Assembly (NCBI GenBank): GCA_003524305.1
Contig: DQHW01000001.1
Location: forward strand, 1 to 31,019
Source of the DNA: Anaerolineaceae bacterium
GTDB taxonomy: Bacteria > Chloroflexota > Anaerolineae > Anaerolineales > Anaerolineaceae
Direction of reading: 5' to 3'
DNA: 31,019 nt
Shown here: positions 7,910-15,595 of the stretch, one piece after another
Layout: each line of letters starts with the position of its first letter
Position numbering within the stretch: position 1 is the first letter of the stretch
Notes under the pieces: model-generated
Told to the model about the DNA's origin: nothing
The model's database searches: none
The model's input: the letters and a program-made list of their open reading frames with translations, nothing else
Position numbers and translations under genes: made by a program

Positions 7910-8788
7910 ATGGTAGATGCCGGATTAAGACTAAAAATGATGGTCGATAATGGTGAGGAGTTGTCCGATGAGACAATTCATCAATTATTATCAAGTTCTG
8001 AATTGGTTCAATCTCTTACCAAAGATTTCTCAAAGAAATCTTTGTTTCCTATTTGGAGAATCCTGGCACTTGCCGAGATTCCATTTGCTGGAAGACTCAA
8101 ATATACACAAGACCTGCTCGATTACATTGAAAAAACATATGCAACAGCAGAGGGATTTTCAATAACCGGCAATAACAAAGATTTACTGCCCTGTTACAAT
8201 GCAATGCTGGTTGAAGCTTTTTCAAAACTGGGTCTCGCGGAGCTTCCTCAGGTAAAAAATGCAGTGGATTGGATTTTGAATTACCAGGTGTTTGGAAGAA
8301 ATGAACAAACTTCCTGGCAAGGTGATGGCATTAAAAAATACGGCGGGTGTATGAAATCCACACCCTGTTACATCGGCATCGCAAAAACGGTCAAAGCGCT
8401 TGTCTATTACTCTTCCGCTTCGACAACCAAAGATGTTAGGGTATTGGATACCATAAATAAAGGTACTGAATATCTCTTTCAACACAAGCTGTATCAACGG
8501 CTATCCAATAAAGAGCCGATCAACAAACATATCCTTGACTTTGCATATCCGCAGTCTTACCTGCTAAACCTGGTTGAGTTACTGGATATCGCATTCATGA
8601 CAAAACACATGAAGGATCCGCGAGTAAAAGAGGCTGTGGAATATATTAAGAGCAAGAAAACAAAAGATGATGGATGGAAGATTAATTACATTTACAAAGC
8701 AGATGGTTTTGTCAGCTTTGACAAACGCGGAAAAAGGGGAGAATGGGTTGGTTATTTGTTTGAAAAGTATTTAAGCCAGGCAGAGTAA
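7910..8788 (+). CDS. Alpha/alpha-toroid (terpenoid-cyclase-like) protein
   Basis: 292-aa, helix-rich, soluble protein. It shows spaced repeats of the kind seen in prenyltransferase/squalene-oxidase-like toroids: WILNYQVFGRNEQTSWQGDGIKK, a Cys pair around GGCMKSTPC, and VEYIKSKKTKDDGWKIN near the end. Relatives in my memory are often annotated loosely as 'nitrogen fixation protein' or 'prenyltransferase', without experimental function. I see no DXDD or DXXDD catalytic motif, so cyclase activity is unlikely. GGGGA eight or nine bases before ATG 7910 fits a ribosome site. The next gene starts one base after the stop, so it is translationally coupled to the acetyltransferase. Confidence 0.65.
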   Translation: MVDAGLRLKMMVDNGEELSDETIHQLLSSSELVQSLTKDFSKKSLFPIWRILALAEIPFAGRLKYTQDLLDYIEKTYATAEGFSITGNNKDLLPCYNAMLVEAFSKLGLAELPQVKNAVDWILNYQVFGRNEQTSWQGDGIKKYGGCMKSTPCYIGIAKTVKALVYYSSASTTKDVRVLDTINKGTEYLFQHKLYQRLSNKEPINKHILDFAYPQSYLLNLVELLDIAFMTKHMKDPRVKEAVEYIKSKKTKDDGWKINYIYKADGFVSFDKRGKRGEWVGYLFEKYLSQAE

Positions 8789-8789
8789 A

Positions 8790-9347
8790 GTGAATACCTC
8801 TCTTCAAAAATTTCAGCGAATAGATACTGATCGAATAATCATCAGCTTATTGGAGCCGCAAGACAAAGAACCATTTTTTGCCTATCGCATCAAACCTGAA
8901 GTGTATAATTTCCAGTTATGGAAGCCAGCCAGCATTGATGAAGTTGAGAAATTCATCAATAAAAATGCGACAATTCTTCCTGATACTCAAAATACCTGGA
9001 TGCAATTAGGCATTCACTTGCAAAACGGAGTGTTGATTGGGGATATGGGCATCCATTTTCTTGATGATGACCAGGTGGAAATCGGCTATACGCTCTCGCC
9101 TGACCATCAGGGTCAAGGCTATGCTTTTGAAGCTGTTAATGCCCTGCTCGACTATTTGTTTTTGAAGCTAAACAAACATAGAATAACCGCTTCGGTTGAT
9201 CCTGACAATCAGAAATCAATAAATCTGCTCAAAAAGCTCGGTTTCCGTCCGGAGGCACACTTTAAGAAAAGTATTCTCATCCACGGCGAGTGGTGCGACG
9301 ACTTGGTCTTTGCCCTGTTGGGCGAAGAATGGAAATCAGCGAGGTGA
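8790..9347 (+). CDS. GNAT N-acetyltransferase, RimJ/RimL-like
   Basis: 185-aa acetyl-CoA-dependent acetyltransferase. Motif A with the pyrophosphate loop reads EIGYTLSPDHQGQGYAFEA (~89-107). Motif B follows at KHRITASVDPDNQKSINLLKKLGF in pieces (~126-149), with the classic N-x-x-S-x-x-L-x-x-K-L-G-F signature. Members acetylate ribosomal-protein N-termini, aminoglycosides or small molecules; the target is unknown. It starts with GTG one base after the preceding stop and ends three bases before the MBL gene, giving a tight three-gene unit 7910-10229. Confidence 0.88.
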   Translation: MNTSLQKFQRIDTDRIIISLLEPQDKEPFFAYRIKPEVYNFQLWKPASIDEVEKFINKNATILPDTQNTWMQLGIHLQNGVLIGDMGIHFLDDDQVEIGYTLSPDHQGQGYAFEAVNALLDYLFLKLNKHRITASVDPDNQKSINLLKKLGFRPEAHFKKSILIHGEWCDDLVFALLGEEWKSAR

Positions 9348-9350
9348 ATT

Positions 9351-10229
9351 ATGTATGAATTAAATCAAGTTGGCGACAAGACCTATTACATCGAATCCCC
9401 GGCCAAGATAGGGATCTATAAACTGAGTGAAACGGAAGTCTGCCTGATTGACAGCGGCAACGACAAGGATGCCGGCCGCAAAGTACAGGGTATTTTGGTT
9501 GAACAAGGCTGGAGCTTGAAATTCATCCTAAACACTCACTCTAACGCGGACCATGTGGGCGGCAATGCGGTTTTACAGCAGCGTTTGAATGTGCCTGCTT
9601 ATACCAGCGGGATAGAAGCCTGTTTCAACCGCTTTCCGATTTTGGAATCCTCCTTTCTTTACGGCGGTTATCCGGTCAAGGAACTGCGCAACAAGTTCCT
9701 GATGACGCAGTCCTCCGAGGCAGACGATCTCAATAATTTTTCACTGCCACAAGGGTTGGAAATTCTGCCTCTTGAAGGGCATTATTTTGGCATGTTCGGC
9801 GTCAAAACGGATGACGGCGTCTGGTTCCTCGCGGACTGCATGATGGGCGAAAACATTTTGCAAAAGTACCACGCCTCGTTTATCTATGATGTAGCTGCGT
9901 ACCTCGCAACCCTGGATAAAGTAGAAAAACTCGAGGGTAAATGGTTCATCCCGGCACATGCAGCAGCCTGCCAGGATATCAAACCGCTGGTGGCGGCAAA
10001 CCGACAAAAAGTATTGGAAATCTGCGAAAAATTGCTCGAATGGTGCCGGGAACCAATCATGTTTGAAGAGGTCTTAAAAAAGACATTCGATTATTTTCAA
10101 CTCAGCATGGATTGGAACCAATATGTCCTGGTCGGCAGCACCATCCGTTCTTATCTGGCCTATCTGCATGAAGACGGCAAGATTGAAACGACCTTTGTTA
10201 ATAACCATCTGTTGTGGCATACCACGTGA
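9351..10229 (+). CDS. MBL-fold metallo-hydrolase with altered zinc motif
   Basis: 292-aa metallo-beta-lactamase-fold hydrolase. The first metal motif reads THSNADHVGG, where the usual HxHxDH has Asn at the second His. The later ligands are present: H in LEGHYFG, D in LADCMM and H in IPAHAAA. A C-terminal helical ~90 residues (from ~205) resembles the winged-helix add-on of several MBL subfamilies. The Asn may mark a subfamily with changed metal site 1 rather than a dead enzyme, because the surroundings are well conserved. Substrate unknown. GAGGTGA overlaps the stop of the acetyltransferase gene and lies close to ATG 9351, indicating coupled translation. Confidence 0.85.
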   Translation: MYELNQVGDKTYYIESPAKIGIYKLSETEVCLIDSGNDKDAGRKVQGILVEQGWSLKFILNTHSNADHVGGNAVLQQRLNVPAYTSGIEACFNRFPILESSFLYGGYPVKELRNKFLMTQSSEADDLNNFSLPQGLEILPLEGHYFGMFGVKTDDGVWFLADCMMGENILQKYHASFIYDVAAYLATLDKVEKLEGKWFIPAHAAACQDIKPLVAANRQKVLEICEKLLEWCREPIMFEEVLKKTFDYFQLSMDWNQYVLVGSTIRSYLAYLHEDGKIETTFVNNHLLWHTT

Positions 10230-10236
10230 ATGTGAT

Positions 10237-10318
10237 CGCATGAACCCGACTAATATTCTCGCATGAACCTTGCAACGTGAATACATGGTTCTTTTATATT
10301 CTGATTTAAATGGTTCAT
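10237..10318. repeat. Short direct/inverted repeats upstream of lipoprotein gene
   Basis: TCGCATGAACC occurs twice (10237-10247 and 10258-10268, give or take a base), and the complementary GGTTCATG appears near 10312-10319. GAACC (10265-10269) can also pair with GGTTC (10287-10291) followed by TTTT, a weak terminator-like hairpin after the MBL gene. The motif may be a regulator site for the lipoprotein gene; nothing more can be said. Confidence 0.3.
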
Positions 10319-10336
10319 GATTTAAGTGGAGGAAGT

Positions 10337-11311
10337 ATGAAAAAGACCACAATTCTACTATCCAGTTTGTTGATCAGCATGCTGCTGATGACTGCCTGCA
10401 ATTTGCCATTTGGATATACCATCACCCGTACCGACGCGGAAGGTACGCCCAATGCGACCTTGACTGCCCTTTTTGATACCAGTCATAACATCCCGGCGAC
10501 CATCACACCGCCTTTGATCGCCACCAGTACGGCTTTTCTGCCTACGTTGGAGCTTGTAACTGCCACACCAGAACCAACACTCACAGAAACTGCAACCATC
10601 ACCCCGGTGGTAATAGTGGTCACTGCTACGACAGCGCCCACAAACGCGCCTGCCGTTAGAGGCAACGCGCAACTTTACGCGAATTACCTCGGCACCGCCC
10701 CCGTGCAAGACGGTACCTATGCCGAATGGGTTGAGAAAACCAATAAATACACCATGCCAAATTTTGCCTGGGGCAAAGCCAATTGGGTTAACCATGCAGA
10801 CCTCGAAGGCGCCTTTGCCGTTGCCTGGGATTATGACTACCTCTATCTTGGCTTCAAAATTACTGATGACATTTACAACCAACCTTATGCCGGCGGCAAC
10901 ATTTATAATGGCGACACCGTTGAAGTGTTGCTTGATACCAACCTGCTGGGAGATTTTTACACGACAAGTCTCAGCTCGGATGATTACCAACTCGGCATAT
11001 CAGCCGGCAGCCCCTCTGGAAGTATTGAAACCGGAGCGTATTTGTTTTACCCCTCCAGTGTGGCAGGCAAGCGCAGCCAGGTGGTCATTTCAAAGCAGTT
11101 TGAATCTGCAACGGTTTACCGTATTGAAGCCGCCATCCCCTGGTCGATCTACGGCATCACCCCCTCAGCAGGTATGCGCCTGGGCTTTGCCGTGAATGTT
11201 GATGACAATGACAATGTCGACAGCTACAAGAAAATGACCATGCTATCCAGCGCATATGGATTGTCAGTGTTCAATCCCACTACCTGGGGTGAGTTGGTGC
11301 TGGTGAAGTAG
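10337..11311 (+). CDS. Lipoprotein with Thr-rich linker and CBM9-like domain
   Basis: 324-aa surface lipoprotein. It has a signal peptide with basic start and lipobox MTAC, giving Cys21 as the lipidated residue. A Thr/Pro-rich spacer follows (~50-115, with TATPEPTLTETATIT). The C-terminal ~190 residues form a carbohydrate-binding CBM9/DOMON-like beta-sandwich: an opening DGTYAEWVE, then FAVAWDYDYLYLGFKITDD, NGDTVEVLLDTN, YRIEAAIPWSIYG and GFAVNVDDND. These are the hallmark strands of the CBM9 family. GGAGGAAGT directly before ATG 10337 sets the start. It probably displays a sugar- or heme-binding module on the outer face of the membrane. No enzyme domain is attached. Confidence 0.85.
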   Translation: MKKTTILLSSLLISMLLMTACNLPFGYTITRTDAEGTPNATLTALFDTSHNIPATITPPLIATSTAFLPTLELVTATPEPTLTETATITPVVIVVTATTAPTNAPAVRGNAQLYANYLGTAPVQDGTYAEWVEKTNKYTMPNFAWGKANWVNHADLEGAFAVAWDYDYLYLGFKITDDIYNQPYAGGNIYNGDTVEVLLDTNLLGDFYTTSLSSDDYQLGISAGSPSGSIETGAYLFYPSSVAGKRSQVVISKQFESATVYRIEAAIPWSIYGITPSAGMRLGFAVNVDDNDNVDSYKKMTMLSSAYGLSVFNPTTWGELVLVK

Positions 11312-11343
11312 ACCTATCGAATACGAATTTAAGTCTGACAAAA

Positions 11344-11370
11344 AAAAGGCTACCGATGAGGCAGCCTTTT
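11344..11370. terminator. Bidirectional terminator between convergent genes
   Basis: AAAAGGCT (11344-11351) pairs with AGCCTTTT (11363-11370), with CC/GG adding to the stem around a GATGA loop. It has an A run on one side and a T run on the other. It lies between the plus-strand lipoprotein and the minus-strand thioredoxin gene and can end both. Confidence 0.8.
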
Positions 11371-11372
11371 CT

Positions 11373-12206
11373 CTAGAATAGGATATTGGTCAATTCTTTG
11401 CGATATTGGCGCGTCAGATCGCTTTCCTGATCCATCAAGTCAAGGATGGCGAGCACGACTTCTTTGCCGCGTTCGCGCCTGAAATGTTTATCAGTGCGCA
11501 GAATATCCATCAGACCATCCACGCTGGCGAGCATATTGCCGCGCAGCGCCAGGCGCATGGAATTCTGAAATGCCAGGTCAAGATCCGTTTCATTTGGCAG
11601 GCTGCTGCTGACCGCGTCTTGCATGGCTTTCATCAGAGGCAGCAGACGTTCCGCTTCGTTGTATTCCTTGCAAGCCGGAAAGACCCTCAAGCTTTCTCTG
11701 GCCGCAGGGGCGTTGCCCTCGAGTAAATTGATCTTAATCAAGCCAAGCAGCGCACCGGGGGTGCCTTCGGTGATATCGAGTGCTTCGTCGTAAGCTTTTC
11801 GAGCCCCTTCGAGATCACCCATGGCCAACAGACTGTCACCTTTTTGCACCATTAAACTGGCAGGGCTGGGAGGCAAAATTTGATTGATAAATTCTCTTAC
11901 CCTTGGTTCAGGCTGCAAACCGGCAAATTCACTAATGCGGCTGCCCTGGCTGAACGCCAACACCGTCGGGATGCTGCGGACTCCGTATTTCAACACCAGG
12001 TTCGGGTTGACATCTGCATCCACCTTGGCAAGACGGAATGAACCGCCTGCCTCATCCACCAATTTCTCAAGGATGGGAGAAAGTATCTTGCAAGGCTTGC
12101 ACCATTCTGCCCAGAAATCCACGATGACTGGAGTATTCTGTGAATAGGCAAGCACTTCGTATTCAAAATCACTTTCGGTGACCGATTTAATATATTCGGA
12201 CATCAT
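11373..12206 (-). CDS. Thioredoxin-TPR protein (CnoX/YbbN-like)
   Basis: 277-aa protein. An N-terminal thioredoxin fold (residues ~5-110) with active site WCKPC (C36, C39) and the cis-proline segment SIPTVLAF precedes a tetratricopeptide region (~118-275): LMVQKGDSLLAMGDLEGARKAYDEALDI and a C-terminal RRERGKEVVLAILDLM. The layout matches YbbN/CnoX chaperedoxins, which bind unfolded or oxidised proteins and hand them to GroEL. Unlike E. coli CnoX, which lacks the CxxC pair, this one keeps a full redox motif. AGGAG eight bases before ATG 12206 fixes the start. It is the last gene of the minus-strand cluster, 30 bases after the 147-aa gene. Confidence 0.88.
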   Translation of the reverse strand: MMSEYIKSVTESDFEYEVLAYSQNTPVIVDFWAEWCKPCKILSPILEKLVDEAGGSFRLAKVDADVNPNLVLKYGVRSIPTVLAFSQGSRISEFAGLQPEPRVREFINQILPPSPASLMVQKGDSLLAMGDLEGARKAYDEALDITEGTPGALLGLIKINLLEGNAPAARESLRVFPACKEYNEAERLLPLMKAMQDAVSSSLPNETDLDLAFQNSMRLALRGNMLASVDGLMDILRTDKHFRRERGKEVVLAILDLMDQESDLTRQYRKELTNILF

Positions 12207-12236
12207 GGAGTACTCTCCTGAACAAGGCTCAATGGG

Positions 12237-12680
12237 TTACTCTCCATTATCGTCATCATTTCCATTTTCATCAGACCTGGCTGCAGGTTGATCAATGCGC
12301 ATCACTTCGCCGTGGATATTGACGACGACTTTAAATCCCATCATGCCCAAATAGACTCTTGTTTCTTCTGGCAGCCCCATTTGAAGCACCTGGGCAAATT
12401 GCTGATCAAGGTTTTTCAACTGGTTTTCAATGATCGCGTGCGTGAATAAGTCGTCTTGCCCTATCATTTTGGTGGCTTGTTCGGCGATTAATTCTTCATT
12501 TCCGCTGATCTGTTCACCAAAAGATTTTAGTATTTCCATATCCACCGGGTCTGAGGGAATATGGCGCATAAAACCGTCATCGTTAACGATGTAACAGGGT
12601 TCGTCTCCGATTCTGCCGGTCGTTACCGGATGATCGTACTCGTCAATTACCAAACCTTTAAAAAGTGGTTCTCTGCTCAT
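12237..12680 (-). CDS. Uncharacterised 147-aa protein
   Basis: Not recognised. It is a small soluble acidic protein. An N-terminal beta-like part (LVIDEYDHPVTTGRIGDEPCYIVNDDGFMRHI) precedes a helical middle (~50-100: EQISGNEELIAEQATKMIG and IENQLKNLDQQFAQVLQM). A strand pair (YLGMMGFKVVVNIHGEVMRID) and a disordered tail of Glu/Asp/Asn/Gly follow. ATG 12680 is preferred to GTG 12689 because AAGGTG lies six bases before it. Its position just upstream of the thioredoxin-TPR gene suggests a partner or client of that chaperone; this is inference. Confidence 0.65.
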   Translation of the reverse strand: MSREPLFKGLVIDEYDHPVTTGRIGDEPCYIVNDDGFMRHIPSDPVDMEILKSFGEQISGNEELIAEQATKMIGQDDLFTHAIIENQLKNLDQQFAQVLQMGLPEETRVYLGMMGFKVVVNIHGEVMRIDQPAARSDENGNDDDNGE

Positions 12681-12703
12681 TTTATTCACCTTGTATTAAT
12701 TAT

Positions 12704-12734
12704 AAAACGAATCCAATCCCAGTGGATTGGATTC
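12704..12734 (-). terminator. Terminator after the Tat-exported L,D-transpeptidase
   Basis: A perfect 11-bp stem (GAATCCAATCC at 12709-12719, complement at 12724-12734) with the loop CAGT, followed on the minus strand by CGTTTTATA. It sits in the 74-base gap between the transpeptidase gene and the 147-aa gene, so readthrough is partial at best. Confidence 0.7.
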
Positions 12735-12754
12735 TTGTTAGAAGTTTATTAATT

Positions 12755-13807
12755 TTACTTGATGGTTACCCTGGTGCCGCCCATCATTTTATAACCACGT
12801 TGTTCACCAACACCCACCACCGGGTTCGTCCAACGATAAATCCATTTGGCAGACTCAGGAGGCAGGTTAATGCAGCCGTGGCTCATGGGTACACCGAAAT
12901 TATTGTGCCAGTAGGTGCCGTGAAATGAAATTCCGTTGACATCGAGGTAAGAAATCCACGGAACACCGGGTAAATTAAAGGTATTCATGTGATGATCGTT
13001 ACCGTCTATCATATGGCGTGAAGGCCTTTTGTAATCCGTGGTGAAATCGCCAACCGGGGTTAAAGAAACATCAGCCTTGTTAACCCCTGCCGAACAGCGG
13101 AATAACTGCACCTGGGTATCCCCTTCGTAAGCGATCACCAATTGGTCGGCCAGACGCACCTCGATCCGTTTTTCGATCGCGGGTACATGCGAAGACAATG
13201 GCGTTAGTTCATCCAATGGTATGACTCGTAAATGTTTTGGGTTAACGAAGTAGCTTTTTTGATAAAAATCTTCCAAAACCTCATACCACCATTTTCCTTC
13301 ACTGTCTTTGATGACGCCAAGGATCCAGTGTGTGGTGGCGAAATAAAGCCGGATAGATTCTTCAGGTTTCTGGAGGTCGTAAACTGCATCAGTAAAAGGG
13401 ACGCTCACTTCAGCCAGCAACCCGGCAGCCGGGATATTGGTGACCATCTCGTTGAGTTTGTTCGCGACGGGTTGAACTTCACCCGAGTGTATAAACCCTT
13501 CATTGTTTAATTCATACCATATTCGGTTATTGGTAGAATCATCGCTGCCAATGGCTGTATTGGTGATAGGCAAAACCTCATCGAGTGCCAGTTCTCGGAT
13601 CACCTTGCCATTCTCTGATGGAATATCAAATAGATCCAGACGTTTTCTCGTGAGTCGTCCCAAAGGCGTGGCAGCACTCTGCAAGACGCCAGTATCAGCA
13701 TAGGCATAGGAAGTACGGCTTAATGCCAGTACAGAGATCAACGCTGCACTGCTGAAGCGTAAAAATTCACGTCTTGAAAAATGCCTGAGATCGAGAGAAT
13801 CAGCCAT
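12755..13807 (-). CDS. Tat-exported L,D-transpeptidase (YkuD domain)
   Basis: 350-aa exported enzyme that makes 3-3 peptidoglycan cross-links or attaches protein to wall peptides. A twin-arginine signal SRREFLRF (residues 11-18) followed by a hydrophobic run and an Ala-x-Ala-like end (SYAYA) indicates Tat export. The middle (~45-195) includes SH3-like stretches. The C-terminal YkuD domain has the catalytic signature HGTYWHNNFG then SHGCINL with Cys312, all key residues present. The start ATG 13807 lies six bases after the stop of the TPR-YkuD gene, with no good ribosome site, so translation is probably coupled. Its catalytic block closely resembles that of the adjacent gene, consistent with a tandem duplication. 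Confidence 0.9.
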   Translation of the reverse strand: MADSLDLRHFSRREFLRFSSAALISVLALSRTSYAYADTGVLQSAATPLGRLTRKRLDLFDIPSENGKVIRELALDEVLPITNTAIGSDDSTNNRIWYELNNEGFIHSGEVQPVANKLNEMVTNIPAAGLLAEVSVPFTDAVYDLQKPEESIRLYFATTHWILGVIKDSEGKWWYEVLEDFYQKSYFVNPKHLRVIPLDELTPLSSHVPAIEKRIEVRLADQLVIAYEGDTQVQLFRCSAGVNKADVSLTPVGDFTTDYKRPSRHMIDGNDHHMNTFNLPGVPWISYLDVNGISFHGTYWHNNFGVPMSHGCINLPPESAKWIYRWTNPVVGVGEQRGYKMMGGTRVTIK

Positions 13808-13813
13808 GGCGTT

Positions 13814-15595
13814 TTAGTAATGTACGATAACGGGGGTTCCAACCTTTGAGAAGTTGAAAACCCATTCGGCTTCGCTGGTACGCATGTTCACGCATCCATG
13901 GCTCATGGGCGTGCCAAAATTATCATGCCAATAGGTTCCGTGGATGCCGTAGCCCTGGTAGAAGTACATGGTATAGGGAACATCCGGCAGGTAATAACCG
14001 GGGCCGCGCATATCCGTATAAACATATTTGACGTAAACAGCATAGGTGCCCGTCACAGTCGGATGGGCCGAGGTGCCGGTCGAGACTAAAAAGGACGAAA
14101 CCAGGGTGGCGCCGTCGTAAGCATAGAGGCGTTGTTCACTGAGGTTAACATCTATCCAGTGGCCAGACAAATCTGATGAAGTCTGGGGAATTTTTTGTTG
14201 TTCTGCCGAATAGGGCTTTGGTGTATTGGTTGGCCAGGGGGTATCTGTGGCCGTTGCAGTGTCAGTCGGCAGCGGGGTTTCGGTGGCTGTCGGCGTTGGG
14301 GTTTCAGTAGGCGTTGGTGTGAGTGTTGCCGTGGGTGTTGTTGTGAGGGTGGGTGTCAAAGAAGGTTTACCCAAATATCCGCCGGGGATGGGTGCTGCTG
14401 AACTGCGTGAAAGTGCGGTCAACCCGGGCAGGGCTGCCCAAACCACCACTGCCGAACTCGCCAGGGTTAATAAGATGATCAGAAAGGCTGCCCAAGAAAA
14501 ACCTGGTGATTTCTTTGTCTTTTTCTGCTTTTCGAGGTATGTATTTACCGATACATCAACGGAATCAGGTTGTTGTTCAGGCCGGAATTCAGAGATCAGA
14601 TCTTGTTGGCGATCGGCTTCTGTCTCGTGAATGCGGGCAAGAATATCAATGGGTTCAGTGGATTCATCTTCAACCGCGAGTTTATTACTCTCATCGGGTT
14701 CAAGAGAATCAAATTCTATTGGTTTCCAATCTGAATAAAGGGCTGGTGATTCTTCATCAGAGGTAAAAGGTAAAACAGGAGGTACTGCCTGATTATCATC
14801 AGGCTCAGACGCCAAAGCAGCCAGGGCGGACCAATCCGGCTCTTGAGGCGAAGCATCTTCGATTTTCTCAATTGGGAGGGGAGGCGGTTCGTTGACATTC
14901 TGATCAGGCTCTGACGCCAAAGCTTCGAGCTTTGTCCAATCAAGTTCCTGAGAAGGTTCCTCAACGCTCCCAATTGGAGGAATTGGTGAGTTGATCGAAT
15001 TCCAATCCGGCTCTGAACCAAGCGAGTCAAGTGCTTCCCAATCAGGTTCAAGAGGAGGAGGTTCAATTGGTAGTTCAGGTTCAAGCGTTTCAGATGCAGA
15101 CTTGACTGCCCCATCCTCGACTGGCGGTTCAACCGTGAATTCGGGTGTGGTTGTGGAAGGCTCTCCAGCAAGTTCAGGTTCCAGGTTTTGAAGTTCAACT
15201 TCCTGGACTGATTCAATCACCCGGGGTTCTGCAATGAACTCCTGTTCAGACGCAGGCGTTAATGCCGGGGAAAGATCCGGTTTTACAATCGGAATCGCAA
15301 CCACTTGAATGACCGGTGTCGTTGCCCGAAACTCAGCCATGCGCGACTCGGCCCATTTTAAGCCTTTGGCCGCCCGTTCGTTTTTAGGGTTGATCTGCAG
15401 TGCTTTGGTGAGGAAGGCTACACTGGCTGATGGGCTCGAAATAGCCCCAAGGATCATCCAGGCTTCTTCGCTTTCAGGCGAAATTTTTAATGCAACCGAT
15501 GCCCAGCGCCTCGCTTCCATTTTGTTATTTTGCTGAAGCGCGATTTGGGCATTAACCAGGGCAAGTCTTAATTGATAGGCAGATTGATCGCTCAT
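13814..15595 (-). CDS. TPR / acidic-repeat / membrane / YkuD fusion protein
   Basis: 593-aa single-pass membrane L,D-transpeptidase. Order: TPR repeats (~5-85; KALQINPKNERAAKGL is typical), a long acidic Pro/Glu region (~105-350) with repeats of EPDW and ALASEPD (183-186, 195-198, 252-255; 225-231, 260-266), one transmembrane helix (~367-390), a Thr/Pro linker (~411-460), and a C-terminal YkuD domain (~480-593). The catalytic motif is complete: His552 in HGTYWH and Cys568 in SHGC. With basic residues KKTKK just before the helix, the TPR part faces the cytoplasm and the YkuD part the wall. The start ATG overlaps the stop of the upstream amidase gene by four bases. The fusion could couple an internal protein signal to wall cross-linking. 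Confidence 0.88.
   Translation of the reverse strand: MSDQSAYQLRLALVNAQIALQQNNKMEARRWASVALKISPESEEAWMILGAISSPSASVAFLTKALQINPKNERAAKGLKWAESRMAEFRATTPVIQVVAIPIVKPDLSPALTPASEQEFIAEPRVIESVQEVELQNLEPELAGEPSTTTPEFTVEPPVEDGAVKSASETLEPELPIEPPPLEPDWEALDSLGSEPDWNSINSPIPPIGSVEEPSQELDWTKLEALASEPDQNVNEPPPLPIEKIEDASPQEPDWSALAALASEPDDNQAVPPVLPFTSDEESPALYSDWKPIEFDSLEPDESNKLAVEDESTEPIDILARIHETEADRQQDLISEFRPEQQPDSVDVSVNTYLEKQKKTKKSPGFSWAAFLIILLTLASSAVVVWAALPGLTALSRSSAAPIPGGYLGKPSLTPTLTTTPTATLTPTPTETPTPTATETPLPTDTATATDTPWPTNTPKPYSAEQQKIPQTSSDLSGHWIDVNLSEQRLYAYDGATLVSSFLVSTGTSAHPTVTGTYAVYVKYVYTDMRGPGYYLPDVPYTMYFYQGYGIHGTYWHDNFGTPMSHGCVNMRTSEAEWVFNFSKVGTPVIVHY

Noticed and set aside
9351..10229. MBL gene as a pseudogene because of the lost His
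   Set aside because: The frame is intact, all other metal ligands are present, and the flanking residues are well conserved.
14226..14630. Plus-strand Val/Gly-rich ORF inside the TPR-YkuD gene (and a similar minus-strand ORF at 24259-24594)
   Set aside because: These are antisense shadows of Thr/Pro repeats (ACN/CCN codons read on the other strand).
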